Of a stretch of 60,275 bases of DNA, positions 26,056-34,825 are shown piece by piece. Each line of letters opens with the position of its first letter. Position 1 is the first letter of the stretch. The notes beneath the pieces were generated by a model. The model did no database searches, was not told the DNA's origin, and was given only the letters and a program-made list of their open reading frames with translations. The stretch is from Candidatus Enterococcus testudinis (GTDB taxonomy: Bacteria; Bacillota; Bacilli; Lactobacillales; Enterococcaceae): contig NZ_NGKU01000001.1 of the NCBI RefSeq assembly GCF_002140915.1, positions 1,512,186-1,572,460 of the forward strand. Reading direction: 5' to 3'. A program made the translations under genes and the position numbers.

Positions 26056-27096
26056 TTACAACACAACCATCGATTTGATCGTCTTCCGAGCTTGCATATC
26101 TGCGTAAGCTTGATTGATATCCGCTAATTGATACGTTTCAGTAAATACGCGGCCAGGATCAATCTCTGCATCTAAGACAGCTTTTAGCAAAAGTTGTTTG
26201 TCATATGTCGTGACAGAAGCAGAGCCTCCGGCAATCGAAATATTTTGAGCAAACGTTGAGCCAATTGCCCGGTTGTTATAATGAGGAACACCAACATAGC
26301 CGATTCGACCGCCATTGTGCAATACGCCTAACGCCTGATCAAAGGCTGCTTCTGTGCCAACACATTCTAATGCAGCATCAGCTCCGCCACCCAAAATTTC
26401 TCTTACTTTGGCAATTCCTTCTTCACCACGTTCAGCAACGACCGCAGTTGCCCCTGATTGCAACGCCATCTCTTGGCGATCATCATGGCGACTCATCAGC
26501 ACGATTTGCGCAGCACCTCGCATTTTCGCAGCGATAACGGCACATTGGCCGACAGCACCATCGCCAATCACCACGACCTTGTCACCTTTTTCAACATGGG
26601 CACAGCGGGCTGCGTGATAACCAGTTGGCATTACATCAGCTAGTGTCAATAGAGACTTGATCATACCTTCAGTGTAATCTGATGGCTGACCAGGGACTTT
26701 GACCAGCGCCCAATTCGCAGAGTGGAAACGTACATATTCGGATTGAAACCCTTTTGACCAATTGGTCGATCCTTGATGACGGTCACAGGTACCATCAAAT
26801 CCTGAACGACATGCATCGCATTCCCCGCAACCATGGGTAAACGGTACAATCACAAAATATCCAGGTTTCACACTGGTGATCGCAGTGCCGATTTCTTCCA
26901 CGATCCCTAGCGCTTCGTGACCGTCATTGACAGAATGAGATTCCTTATTGTCTCCGTGGGCATAAGACCACAGATCAGAGCCACAGACACAGGTACGCAC
27001 GATTTTGATGATCACATCATCATCTTCTTGTAAATGAGGTTTTTCAACTTCTTTGACTGAGACCAAGCCAGCTTTTTCAAATAGTGCAGCTTTCAT
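26056..27096 (-). CDS. Zinc-dependent alcohol dehydrogenase (MDR family)
   Basis: 346 residues. Catalytic zinc ligands are seen in RTCVCGSDLW and DGHEALG; the structural zinc lobe reads HGCGECDACRSGFDGTC. The Rossmann loop is VVIGDGAVGQ, where GDGAVG replaces the common GxGxxG. It oxidises an alcohol or reduces an aldehyde with NAD(P). ATG 27096 is preferred (6 nt after GAAGG); ATG 27102 touches that site. An upstream promoter with a TTAAAGT/ACTTCAA dyad suggests MerR-type control by aldehydes, as for adhA/adhR. Confidence 0.92.
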   Translation of the reverse strand: MKAALFEKAGLVSVKEVEKPHLQEDDDVIIKIVRTCVCGSDLWSYAHGDNKESHSVNDGHEALGIVEEIGTAITSVKPGYFVIVPFTHGCGECDACRSGFDGTCDRHQGSTNWSKGFQSEYVRFHSANWALVKVPGQPSDYTEGMIKSLLTLADVMPTGYHAARCAHVEKGDKVVVIGDGAVGQCAVIAAKMRGAAQIVLMSRHDDRQEMALQSGATAVVAERGEEGIAKVREILGGGADAALECVGTEAAFDQALGVLHNGGRIGYVGVPHYNNRAIGSTFAQNISIAGGSASVTTYDKQLLLKAVLDAEIDPGRVFTETYQLADINQAYADMQARKTIKSMVVL

Positions 27097-27130
27097 ATAC
27101 ATCCTTCTTTCTATCCTAAGATAGGTTGAG

Positions 27131-27159
27131 TGTATAGGTTGAAGTGGACTTTAAGTCAA
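27131..27159 (-). promoter_or_regulatory. Promoter of ADH with MerR-like dyad
   Basis: On the minus strand, TTGACT (27159-27154) then 17 bp to TATACA (27136-27131). The spacer carries TTAAAGTCCACTTCAA, an imperfect dyad of the same general shape as the MerR operators at 4-12 kb. A 19-bp spacing would use TACACT instead. Confidence 0.55.
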
Positions 27160-27190
27160 GCAAAAACAACATTTCGTTAAACGTTAGTTA

Positions 27191-27206
27191 ATGTTAACGT
27201 TTTCAT
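27191..27206. promoter_or_regulatory. cre site (CcpA)
   Basis: ATGTTAACGTTTTCAT fits the consensus WTGNNARCGNWWWCAW at every position. It lies 81 bp before the surface pectate lyase gene, so catabolite repression is expected. Confidence 0.75.
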
Positions 27207-27286
27207 AATCTGAAGAAATGATTATTCCTGTTATGCCATTTTTTCGGTACTGTTGAGGTAATATTTGACAAATCAGGAGGCAAAAA

Positions 27287-30223
27287 ATGAAAAAGTTGAG
27301 ATGTTTGTTGATTGCTGGTTTAGGCGTTACACTGGTTGGATCTGCTACGGCGCATGGAAGTGAAGTAGAGCAAGAGCCATCGACTTGGCAGTATGTTGTT
27401 TTTGGTGAAAGTACGAACGCGAATAAGTATGAAGTGACGGAAAGAGAAGATGGCAGTGTATTGATTGCATCAACTGAAAATGGCGGTAAATTTCAAACCA
27501 ACGGCTTCGACGGCATGACATATTATTATCATCCCGTCTCAAAAGAAGTCAACTTTGAACTAAAAGCCAGAATCACTATTGATTCATGGTCGCTGACGAA
27601 TGGTCAAGAAGGATTTGCGGTGATGTTACGCGATGCTGTACCCGAAAACCATGTCTTTGGGTCACAAGTGTATGGAAATTCCTATTCGATTCTGGGTAGT
27701 CGTATAGAGTATAATTGGGATCCAATCGAGAATAAAGTCAGTGATGTAGGAAGCAATAAATACACCATGCGGATTGGTTTAGGCACAAGATCCGTCTTAG
27801 GCGTCGATGTGGATCATATCACAGGAGCGCCCGAAGTTGGCACTGTGTCCGTCAGTTACAAAACGTTAGAAACCTCTGCAGGAGAGTTGCAGTTACCTAG
27901 CGGTGATTACAACTATTTCGGCAATATCGATGGTAGTCAATATCCAGCTACGGCAGATGTGACCAGTATCGATGTGATCATGAAAAAAACCAACACAGGT
28001 ATTGAAGCAATTTATTATAGTGTTGAGACCGGAGTAGAGATTGGCTCTGATATCCTCTATCATTGGGAAGAATTATATCAATCACAAAATGAACATGTTT
28101 ATATTGGATTTACGGCTGCTCGAAATATGACGATCGTTGTAGAGGATATCTCGCTTGTATTTTCTGATCCGAATGATGACCCCGATGCCCAAGAGCGACC
28201 AATCGAGTATATTACCCCAGTATATGCTGTCACATCTGCTGCACATACTGGCAATTCGAATCACCAATTACGGTTTAGAGCCAATGCAGATGGTCAACTG
28301 GATATTTTAGATGGATCAAATTCCTCTTCATTATTGGATGGTCCATCAGTATCGATTCAAGCCAAACAAGAGTTCGTTTTTCCAGTTGTATTAGAAGAAG
28401 GGCAAAATCCATATACTTTTGTGTTCACGCCAGATCCTGATTATCCACCAAATGAATTTCAAGCGTTAAGTGATTACGATACGCGTGAAATTCAGCATAC
28501 TGTTCACTATGCAGTGCCAGAATTGAATACTGTCTATATTACCCCAGACGGCTTGGCATCAGGTATAGGATCAGTGGAAAACCCTAAATCTTTAGCAGAA
28601 GCATTGAAATATGCCAAGCCAGGTCAATTTTTGGTGCTTGCCCCGGGTGACTACACATTGACTTCTCGTTTGACGATTCCTAAAGGTATAGACGGAACGG
28701 AAACGGACCCTATCTATCTGGTGGCTGAAAAGAATGATTCTGGACAACGACCGATTTTGAATTTCAATAAGACCGGCAATGGATTGACGCATTGGGGAAA
28801 CCATTGGGTATTTCGTGGTTTTGATGTAACAAACAGCGCTGACATGCAAAAGGGGATTCAAGTTTCTGGAAGTTATAACCTATTTGAAGATATACAAACG
28901 TACAGAAATGGAAATACTGGTTTTCAAATCAGTGGCAGCTCACAAGATTCATATGAAAACTGGCCCGCCTACAATACAGTGAAAAATAGTGCCTCTTTTG
29001 AAAATCATGATCCCGGTTTTGGCGATGCAGATGGGTTTGCTGCCAAATTGACCGTGGGTGACGGCAATGTCTTTGATGGCTGTATTTCATACCATAACGC
29101 GGATGATGGATGGGATTTCTTTGCCAAAACGGAAACGGGACCAATTGGTAAAGTGCTGATCAAAAATTCTGTTTCTTATAGAAATGGTTGGATACCAGGG
29201 ATGGATCAAACTGGCAATGGCAATGGCTTTAAAATGGGTGGATCATCGCTTTCTGGCAACCATGAAATCATCAATAGTTTGGCATTTGAGAATTTAGCGA
29301 AAGGTATAGACTCTAATAGCGGGACCGATATCGTAATCAAAAGCAGCTCAAGCTTGAATAATGGCAGTTATAACATAGCACTGTATACCCAATCAACTGA
29401 TCGAACGGATTTTCATGCCGAAGGTGTACTCTCATACCGGACCTCGATTTTTCCAGATGCCTTTGATATCGGTGAACAAATACGGCCTTTGCAGCAAGAT
29501 GAACAGCAAGTATATAATGCACTGAATTATTATTGGCATCCACAGATAGCGGAATCAAGCAATCAACTAGGGCATGTCATTGAGGAAGACTGGTTTGAAA
29601 CATTGACTACAGGAGAGCAAACCCTTGAAGCAGCTAAAGCAGTGGTTACACGTTTTGATGATGGCAGTATTGATGTATCAGGGCTGATGCAAATCAAAGA
29701 GGCAATTTGTGCGGAGGGTGTACTCGATGAAAGAGTCGGCGCGCGTTTCAATGGCCACACATCGCCGTATTCGGATTATCCAGCTTATGAACTGGTCAGT
29801 GATGCTGAAATAGATGAAGAAGAACCGAGTACGGATCCTAGTACAGAATCAAATTCAGAACCAAGTTCAGAATCAAGCACAGAATCAAGTACAGAGCCAA
29901 GTACAGAATCAAGTACAGAATCAAGTACAGAATCAAGTACAGAGCCAAGTACAGAATCAAGTACAAAACCGAGTTCGCAGCCAAGCACGATTGCTAGTAC
30001 GGAATCAAGCAGCAAATCTGACTTAACGTCCAGCGAAAGCGGGAAAAATCAGACGCAAAACAGCAGTCATTCGTCTTCACAAGATAAGACCAATGACGCG
30101 GATAAAAGTCAGAAATTACCAAATACGGGGAACCAAACTAATGGATTCTTTGTCCTGCTAGGTAGTTTGATCATCGCATGCAGCATGAGTTGGTTTTTCA
30201 AAAAGAACTTCTCCGATAATTAA
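27287..30223 (+). CDS. LPXTG-anchored PL9-like pectate lyase
   Basis: 978 residues. A signal peptide (cleaved near ATAHGS) is followed by a beta-sandwich/lectin-like region (about 30-300), then a right-handed beta-helix (about 410-760). DPGFGDADGFAAKLTVGDGN and NADDGWDFFAK (about 577-612) hold the Asp cluster that binds calcium in PL9 lyases, and GNGFKMGG places Lys649 at the catalytic base position. A Ser-Thr-Glu wall-spanning repeat and a sortase signal LPNTG (944-948), membrane helix and KK tail follow. It should cleave (oligo)galacturonan at the cell surface. AGGAGG precedes the ATG; a cre site lies upstream. Confidence 0.88.
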   Translation: MKKLRCLLIAGLGVTLVGSATAHGSEVEQEPSTWQYVVFGESTNANKYEVTEREDGSVLIASTENGGKFQTNGFDGMTYYYHPVSKEVNFELKARITIDSWSLTNGQEGFAVMLRDAVPENHVFGSQVYGNSYSILGSRIEYNWDPIENKVSDVGSNKYTMRIGLGTRSVLGVDVDHITGAPEVGTVSVSYKTLETSAGELQLPSGDYNYFGNIDGSQYPATADVTSIDVIMKKTNTGIEAIYYSVETGVEIGSDILYHWEELYQSQNEHVYIGFTAARNMTIVVEDISLVFSDPNDDPDAQERPIEYITPVYAVTSAAHTGNSNHQLRFRANADGQLDILDGSNSSSLLDGPSVSIQAKQEFVFPVVLEEGQNPYTFVFTPDPDYPPNEFQALSDYDTREIQHTVHYAVPELNTVYITPDGLASGIGSVENPKSLAEALKYAKPGQFLVLAPGDYTLTSRLTIPKGIDGTETDPIYLVAEKNDSGQRPILNFNKTGNGLTHWGNHWVFRGFDVTNSADMQKGIQVSGSYNLFEDIQTYRNGNTGFQISGSSQDSYENWPAYNTVKNSASFENHDPGFGDADGFAAKLTVGDGNVFDGCISYHNADDGWDFFAKTETGPIGKVLIKNSVSYRNGWIPGMDQTGNGNGFKMGGSSLSGNHEIINSLAFENLAKGIDSNSGTDIVIKSSSSLNNGSYNIALYTQSTDRTDFHAEGVLSYRTSIFPDAFDIGEQIRPLQQDEQQVYNALNYYWHPQIAESSNQLGHVIEEDWFETLTTGEQTLEAAKAVVTRFDDGSIDVSGLMQIKEAICAEGVLDERVGARFNGHTSPYSDYPAYELVSDAEIDEEEPSTDPSTESNSEPSSESSTESSTEPSTESSTESSTESSTEPSTESSTKPSSQPSTIASTESSSKSDLTSSESGKNQTQNSSHSSSQDKTNDADKSQKLPNTGNQTNGFFVLLGSLIIACSMSWFFKKNFSDN
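29815..30012 (+). repeat. Tandem 12-bp units coding S-T-E-(S/P) repeats
   Basis: Units of the type AGTACAGAATCA or AGTACAGAGCCA are repeated about a dozen times with small changes. They code the flexible wall-spanning stalk of the lyase. Confidence 0.85.
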
Positions 30224-30232
30224 AAATCACAT

Positions 30233-30275
30233 AAGAGGAACTATAGACTTTTTAAAGTGATAGTTCTTCTTTTTA
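30233..30275 (+). terminator. Rho-independent terminator
   Basis: AAGAGGAACTAT (30233-30244) pairs with ATAGTTCTTCTT (30260-30271), then TTTT. Confidence 0.75.
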
Positions 30276-30410
30276 CTGCACATATGAATGAATATTTGAA
30301 ACAAATTGACTTTTTATCTCACATTAGATAAAATTAATGAAGATAAGTGATAAATATATTTCTTATTGTGAATATATTCACTTTAAAATGAGCGTTATGG
30401 AGGGAAAAGG

Positions 30411-31556
30411 ATGAAAAAAGGATATGTAGCTGGATGCATGACACTTACTGCTGTCTTGCTGATGGGCTGTGCTGCAGATGGCGCATCTGAGGAAAGTACA
30501 GATACAACAACGGAAACTGAAACAAGTACGTCAATCGTGTTAGAGAGTGAAAAAGATGGAGAAGTGGCAGTCAAGACTTCGAATGGTGCCAATGCCTCAG
30601 CGGAGATACCGGGAGATGACACAGTTTATATGCGGCAGTTATATGCTGCGCCTCATGGTGAAAAATCGGTTGCAGTCGTTACGGTCACAATGAAAGGCGA
30701 AACGATCCTGGCTGCTGAAATCGATGAGTTTCAGTTTTTAGCCAACAGCGATGAATGGACGGGCGTCGTGAACAGTGATCAAAAATTTGGAGAGAACTAT
30801 GCAGAGGACCAATTGTTGATCTCAAAACAAGAAAATGATGAAGCCTATTCTGCTATGATGGCGGAACGTGGCGATTCGACCGTCACTTGGGGGAATAACA
30901 TCAAAGCAATCACGGACTTTGCTGCTGGAAAAACAGCCGATGAATTGAAAGAAACAGCAGAAACGCTTGCAGATGAAAGTGTGGAGATACCAGATGTCGT
31001 CAGCGGTGCTACTTTTGTCGACACCAAAGGATATTTGGAATCGATCATCGAAGCTGCAGAAACGGGTGCCGTATCGGTGGGAATGGAAACGGACAGTGAC
31101 GACTTTACGCAAGCACAATTGATTGCTGCACCGCATGGTGAACAATCTTTCGCAATTGTCACAGTGGCGATGGCTGGAGATACGATTGCCGCTGTTTTTA
31201 TGGATGAATGGCAATTTTTAGGGGCAGATAGTTATGCGGGTATCCCTAATTCAGATTTAGGGTTTGGGGAAGGTGTGGTCAGCGGTCAAGTCTTGGCATC
31301 GAAATTAGCCAATGATGAAGCCTATTCGGATTTGATGAAAACCAATATGGATGCGACCTATACTTGGTCAGAAAATATTCAAGCAATCATCCATGCAACG
31401 ATTGGTAAGACCGTTGATGAAGTGAACGAAGTGATTGGTGAATTATCTGAGCAAGGAGAAGGTGATTCTCCAGAAGATGTTGTCAGCGGTGCGACATTCG
31501 TCGATACTTCCGGCTATTTGCAAGCAATCGTTGATGCAGCAAAACAAGCGCAATAA
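30411..31556 (+). CDS. PplA/cAD1-type lipoprotein with two FMN-attachment repeats
   Basis: 381 residues. The lipoprotein signal ends in LLMGCAAD. Two homologous domains follow (about 70-210 and 235-375), each with AAPHGE..FAIVTV, D-E-F/W-QFL and ending DVVSGATFVDT.GYL. SGAT (198-201 and 359-362) is the Ser/Thr motif to which ApbE-type transferases attach FMN. The arrangement is that of PplA, the extracellular electron-transfer lipoprotein of Listeria, whose signal-peptide tail gives a pheromone (cAD1 in enterococci). No apbE, ndh2 or eet genes lie nearby, so partners must be elsewhere. Confidence 0.8.
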   Translation: MKKGYVAGCMTLTAVLLMGCAADGASEESTDTTTETETSTSIVLESEKDGEVAVKTSNGANASAEIPGDDTVYMRQLYAAPHGEKSVAVVTVTMKGETILAAEIDEFQFLANSDEWTGVVNSDQKFGENYAEDQLLISKQENDEAYSAMMAERGDSTVTWGNNIKAITDFAAGKTADELKETAETLADESVEIPDVVSGATFVDTKGYLESIIEAAETGAVSVGMETDSDDFTQAQLIAAPHGEQSFAIVTVAMAGDTIAAVFMDEWQFLGADSYAGIPNSDLGFGEGVVSGQVLASKLANDEAYSDLMKTNMDATYTWSENIQAIIHATIGKTVDEVNEVIGELSEQGEGDSPEDVVSGATFVDTSGYLQAIVDAAKQAQ

Positions 31557-31575
31557 ACGAGAATGAATAAAGAAG

Positions 31576-31614
31576 AGCAGACGTTGGCATTCAAGGTGCC
31601 AACGTCTGCTTTTG
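31576..31614. terminator. Strong terminator
   Basis: AGCAGACGTTGGCA (31576-31589) pairs perfectly with TGCCAACGTCTGCT (31597-31610), then TTTT. Confidence 0.9.
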
Positions 31615-31627
31615 CGTGGGCTAATTA

Positions 31628-32626
31628 TTATCCTATCCAAATATTCCCAATAAGATAGCATAGATAAATCAGCAATAAACCCATGCCTGCGTTCTTTGTG
31701 AATTGGCTGCTTTTTGACACGATCAAATTGTATAGCAGACACACTAAGATCAAAAATACGATGGGAAAATGGAAAAGCAGAAATGCACGAGGCACGATCA
31801 CTGCTTCTTTAGAAAGAATGAGGGTGCTGCTAAGAACTAACAACAGATTCATTAAGCTTGCACCGATGATATTGCCGAATGCCAAAGCACCGTAGCCTTT
31901 TTTTGCTGCCATGATCGTTGTTGATAGTTCAGGCAAACTAGTGCCTAATGCCACGATGGTTGCCGAAATAATGGCTTCTGATATACCGATCCGAGCGGCA
32001 GTGATTTGTACCGAAGCGACTAAGCATGTAGAGCTGATTGCCACGAGTAATGCGGAAAGGAACAAGTAGATGATTGGTTTGATCATTATAGAAAACGATA
32101 ACTGCTGTCTATTTGTCTGCTCTGTCATTTCCGTTTTTTTTTGCTTTCTGAATGCTTGCATCAAAAAAAGCGGCAATGCAATCAGCAGTAGCCAACCGTT
32201 CCAGCGGGAAAGCGTTAAGGGCAATTGTTGGCTTTGTTTGAAAACCAACGGAAGATAGAGCATCAAGAGACAGCCTAATAAGAATAAACTGTTTTTCATT
32301 GATTTCTTGGTTGTAGGGATCGCCCCGTATAAAGTGCCGATACCCAAAATCAGACTCGTATTGGTGATGATCGATCCCAATGCATTTCCTAGGGCCATAC
32401 CGCCGGACCCTTGGGATACTGCAGTGACACTGGTCGCAAATTCCGGCAAAGAGGTGCCTAAAGACACGATCGTTGCGCCAACAATCATATCCGGGATACG
32501 AAAGATTTTTGCCAAAAAGACGGCTTGATCCGTGAGTTGATCGGCTGCCTTGGATAAGACAAAAAGTGCACATATAAAAACTATCACCAATAGGAACAAA
32601 GGTGCTTCTCTCAATAATTCTGTCAT
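31628..32626 (-). CDS. Calcium/cation:proton or sodium antiporter (YrbG-like)
   Basis: 332 residues, about ten membrane helices in two inverted halves. Each half has the CaCA alpha-repeat GATIVSLGTSLPEFATS or SATIVALGTSLPELSTT, whose Glu residues bind the cation. ATG 32626 follows GGAGG by 5 nt; a longer frame would start inside the leader hairpin. The leader (32637-32705) is a long stem ending in seven U right at the ribosome site, so expression is probably controlled by attenuation. Confidence 0.9.
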   Translation of the reverse strand: MTELLREAPLFLLVIVFICALFVLSKAADQLTDQAVFLAKIFRIPDMIVGATIVSLGTSLPEFATSVTAVSQGSGGMALGNALGSIITNTSLILGIGTLYGAIPTTKKSMKNSLFLLGCLLMLYLPLVFKQSQQLPLTLSRWNGWLLLIALPLFLMQAFRKQKKTEMTEQTNRQQLSFSIMIKPIIYLFLSALLVAISSTCLVASVQITAARIGISEAIISATIVALGTSLPELSTTIMAAKKGYGALAFGNIIGASLMNLLLVLSSTLILSKEAVIVPRAFLLFHFPIVFLILVCLLYNLIVSKSSQFTKNAGMGLLLIYLCYLIGNIWIG

Positions 32627-32636
32627 GATAACCTCC

Positions 32637-32705
32637 AAAAAAAGAGCATCTGCATCCAAGTGTTCTTCCTGCCCTAAGAAGAACGAAACCTTGAAGCAAA
32701 TGCTC
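32637..32705 (-). promoter_or_regulatory. Leader hairpin/attenuator, candidate cation-responsive RNA
   Basis: On the minus strand GAGCATTTGC pairs with GCAGATGCTC, CAAG with CTTG and GTTCTTC with GAAGAAC as nested helices with internal loops. Seven U follow, then GGAGG and the ATG. The hairpin is an intrinsic terminator placed before its own gene. I do not recognise it as a known riboswitch class. Confidence 0.65.
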
Positions 32706-32728
32706 AACCGTTTTTTTATTCAATTCAT

Positions 32729-32757
32729 ATCATAGCATGGAGAATACATTTTGCCAA
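32729..32757 (-). promoter_or_regulatory. Promoter of the cation exchanger gene
   Basis: On the minus strand TTGGCA (32757-32752), 17 bp, TATGAT (32734-32729). Transcription would start about 15-20 nt before the leader hairpin. Confidence 0.65.
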
Positions 32758-32804
32758 TCCTTCATTTGCCAATTTTTCTTCCATGCAGATGACGCTTACT
32801 TTGT

Positions 32805-33575
32805 TTGAAAAAAATCTTGCAATGTTTGTGCGATCATCTTAGTCAATTGTTTTTGGTATCTGCCAAAACCCTGACACCATTTTTTGAAGAAATGGCGCAA
32901 GCTGCTTGGCAGGTACCGATGTCACAAACACTACGAGAAGCAATTGCTTCCATTGGTCGAAGGGCAGAAACAGCTATGCTGAAGGCAACAAATGGCGTCA
33001 ATACCCACAAAGGGGCAATCTGGGCGCTAGGTTTGTTCGTCAGTGCCGTCAGCAGTCAATATAGCCGCAAACAATCCTTGTTCTTTCCTGAGATTTTTTC
33101 TGATATCCAAACATTGGTCTCCTTTGCTGATTGGCAAGGGGCAGCGACCAATGAAACCCACGGACATGCCGTCAAACAAAAATATGGCGGTCTAGGCGCC
33201 TTTGGTGAAGCCGCAGCGGGCTATCCTCATGTTCAAATTGCCTTGGCTGATTATTTTAGCAGGGATTTGGTCCTTTCGGATGAAAATAAATTGCATATGT
33301 TGTTGGCGATCATCGCTAGTTTGGATGACACCTGTATATTGTATCGCAGTGATCCTGCTGTATTGAGCCATGTACAAGGATTGGCAGCAACTGCAAACCA
33401 ACAAGCTTTGCCGAATCATGACTTTCAGTTCTTAAATGACTATTGTCAAAGAATGCACATATCTCTTGGTGGCAGTGCTGATTTATTGGCAGCTAGCTTG
33501 TTCATGTTGTCACTTGAATCGATTGTTTCACCCGGTTCGGTTAAAGCCAGACATGAAATAGTGACACAGAAATAG
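32805..33575 (+). CDS. citG: Triphosphoribosyl-dephospho-CoA synthase (CitG/MdcB family), N-terminally short
   Basis: 256 residues. Family motifs are clear: GVNTHKGAIWALGLF, VKQKYGGLGAFGEAAAGYPH and ISLGGSADLLAAS. CitG makes the precursor of the citrate-lyase prosthetic group. The usual N-terminal PxPGLVD..N.GAH segment is missing, and the first 15 residues look random, so about 30-40 residues are lost or frameshifted. The start is a TTG with no clear ribosome site. No citrate lyase or malonate decarboxylase gene is nearby. Probably a remnant; homology is secure, function doubtful. Confidence 0.7.
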   Translation: MKKILQCLCDHLSQLFLVSAKTLTPFFEEMAQAAWQVPMSQTLREAIASIGRRAETAMLKATNGVNTHKGAIWALGLFVSAVSSQYSRKQSLFFPEIFSDIQTLVSFADWQGAATNETHGHAVKQKYGGLGAFGEAAAGYPHVQIALADYFSRDLVLSDENKLHMLLAIIASLDDTCILYRSDPAVLSHVQGLAATANQQALPNHDFQFLNDYCQRMHISLGGSADLLAASLFMLSLESIVSPGSVKARHEIVTQK

Positions 33576-33603
33576 GCGCCGATAAAAGGCGCCTATTTTT
33601 TTG
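33571..33603 (+). terminator. Rho-independent terminator
   Basis: AATAGGCGCC and GGCGCCTATT (to 33597) followed by seven T; overlaps the citG stop. Confidence 0.9.
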
Positions 33604-33706
33604 ATGCAATCAGTTAAATTGGCTTGCTATCTGGAGAAATAAGTGATTATATATTGCATAGTAGGGGAACAGTTTTCCTGAGTCATAGAATGAAAAGGAG
33701 TCTCGC

Positions 33707-34741
33707 ATGAAATACTATCAAGCTTTCTTACAAAACCGCGCGTTGCGTCGCTGGGTGGTTCTATTTGTCATGGCCGTTTTGCTTTATCTGCTTCGCAGTA
33801 TGATGACCATTATCTTGCTCACATTTATCTTTACGTATCTCGTCTACAAAGTGATTCTATATATCCACAATAAAACGAAACTCTCTCTAAAATTAACGAG
33901 TATTGTTACGTATAGTCTGATCCTATTGTTTTTGTATTTAGTGATCACCAATTATGTACCAATCATTTTTGATCAAACCATTCAACTTATCAATTCAGTT
34001 TCATCTTTTTATCAGCGGACTGATTCGAACAATGAGATCATTGAGTCTATTTTGACCTTTTTGCAAACCAGTGATTATATCCAGAAATTGCAAAGTGGTG
34101 TTTTGGTCGTAATCAATTATCTGTATAACTTTGGAGAACTGGCCTTGACTGTACTGATTTCTTTCTTGCTTAGTTTCTTTTTTATGATCGATAATAAGAA
34201 GACTCTTGAATTTTCACATTTGTTTTTAAAGGGCAGTGGCGCTTGGTTTTTTGAAGATGTCTATGATTTAGGGGCCAAATTCACCCGCGCCTTCGGGAAT
34301 GTGATCGAAACGCAATTGGTGATTGCGTTAGTCAATACGGGAATCACTGTTTTGGCTCTGATGTTTATGGGCTTTCCTCAGCTGCTGAGTTTGGCTCTGA
34401 TGATTTTCTTCCTCAGTTTGATCCCAGTAGCCGGTGTGATCATTTCTTGTGTGCCATTGACATTCATTGCCTATTCAGTGGGGGGCTTCAATGATGTGAT
34501 CTATATTTTGCTGGTGATCGTTTTTGTCCATGCATTAGAGTCTTATGTCTTGAATCCGCGATTGATGGCGAACAAAACGGAGATACCGATGTTTTATACA
34601 TTTATCATTTTGTACTTGAGTGAACATCTCTTTGGTATATGGGGCCTAATCATCGGCATTCCATTGTTTACGTTCTTTTTAGATTTGATGCAAATCAAAG
34701 AAATTCCCGGGATCAAGTTGGGTAAAAGAGATGTGCTATGA
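33707..34741 (+). CDS. AI-2E-family transporter
   Basis: 344 residues with seven to eight membrane helices and a central polar section (residues about 95-130). The family C-terminus is visible: FFLSLIPVAGVIISCVPLTF, LESYVLNPRLMANKTEIPMF and LFGIWGLIIGIPLF. Members (PF01594) include autoinducer-2 exporters and Na+/H+ antiporters, so the substrate is open. AAAAGGAG precedes the ATG. It stands alone between terminators. Confidence 0.88.
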   Translation: MKYYQAFLQNRALRRWVVLFVMAVLLYLLRSMMTIILLTFIFTYLVYKVILYIHNKTKLSLKLTSIVTYSLILLFLYLVITNYVPIIFDQTIQLINSVSSFYQRTDSNNEIIESILTFLQTSDYIQKLQSGVLVVINYLYNFGELALTVLISFLLSFFFMIDNKKTLEFSHLFLKGSGAWFFEDVYDLGAKFTRAFGNVIETQLVIALVNTGITVLALMFMGFPQLLSLALMIFFLSLIPVAGVIISCVPLTFIAYSVGGFNDVIYILLVIVFVHALESYVLNPRLMANKTEIPMFYTFIILYLSEHLFGIWGLIIGIPLFTFFLDLMQIKEIPGIKLGKRDVL

Positions 34742-34764
34742 CGAATCATGTTAGATGAAGAATA

Positions 34765-34810
34765 AAAGACGAATCAACATAATCTAATCTTTGATTCGTC
34801 TTTTTTTTGA
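34765..34810. terminator. Rho-independent terminator
   Basis: AAGACGAATCAA pairs with TTGATTCGTCTT, followed by eight T. Confidence 0.88.
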
Positions 34811-34825
34811 ATTGCCTACAATTGG

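Noticed and set aside
25844-26107. Open frame of 87 codons on the plus strand
   Set aside because: It overlaps the end of the alcohol dehydrogenase and a hairpin, has no ribosome site and a random composition.
29815-30012. Regular 12-bp repeats, possible CRISPR
   Set aside because: Units are contiguous without unique spacers and code the Ser-Thr-Glu stalk of the surface lyase.
29785-30015. Long minus-strand frame of repeated LDSVLGSV
   Set aside because: Antisense shadow of the 12-bp repeat in the lyase gene.
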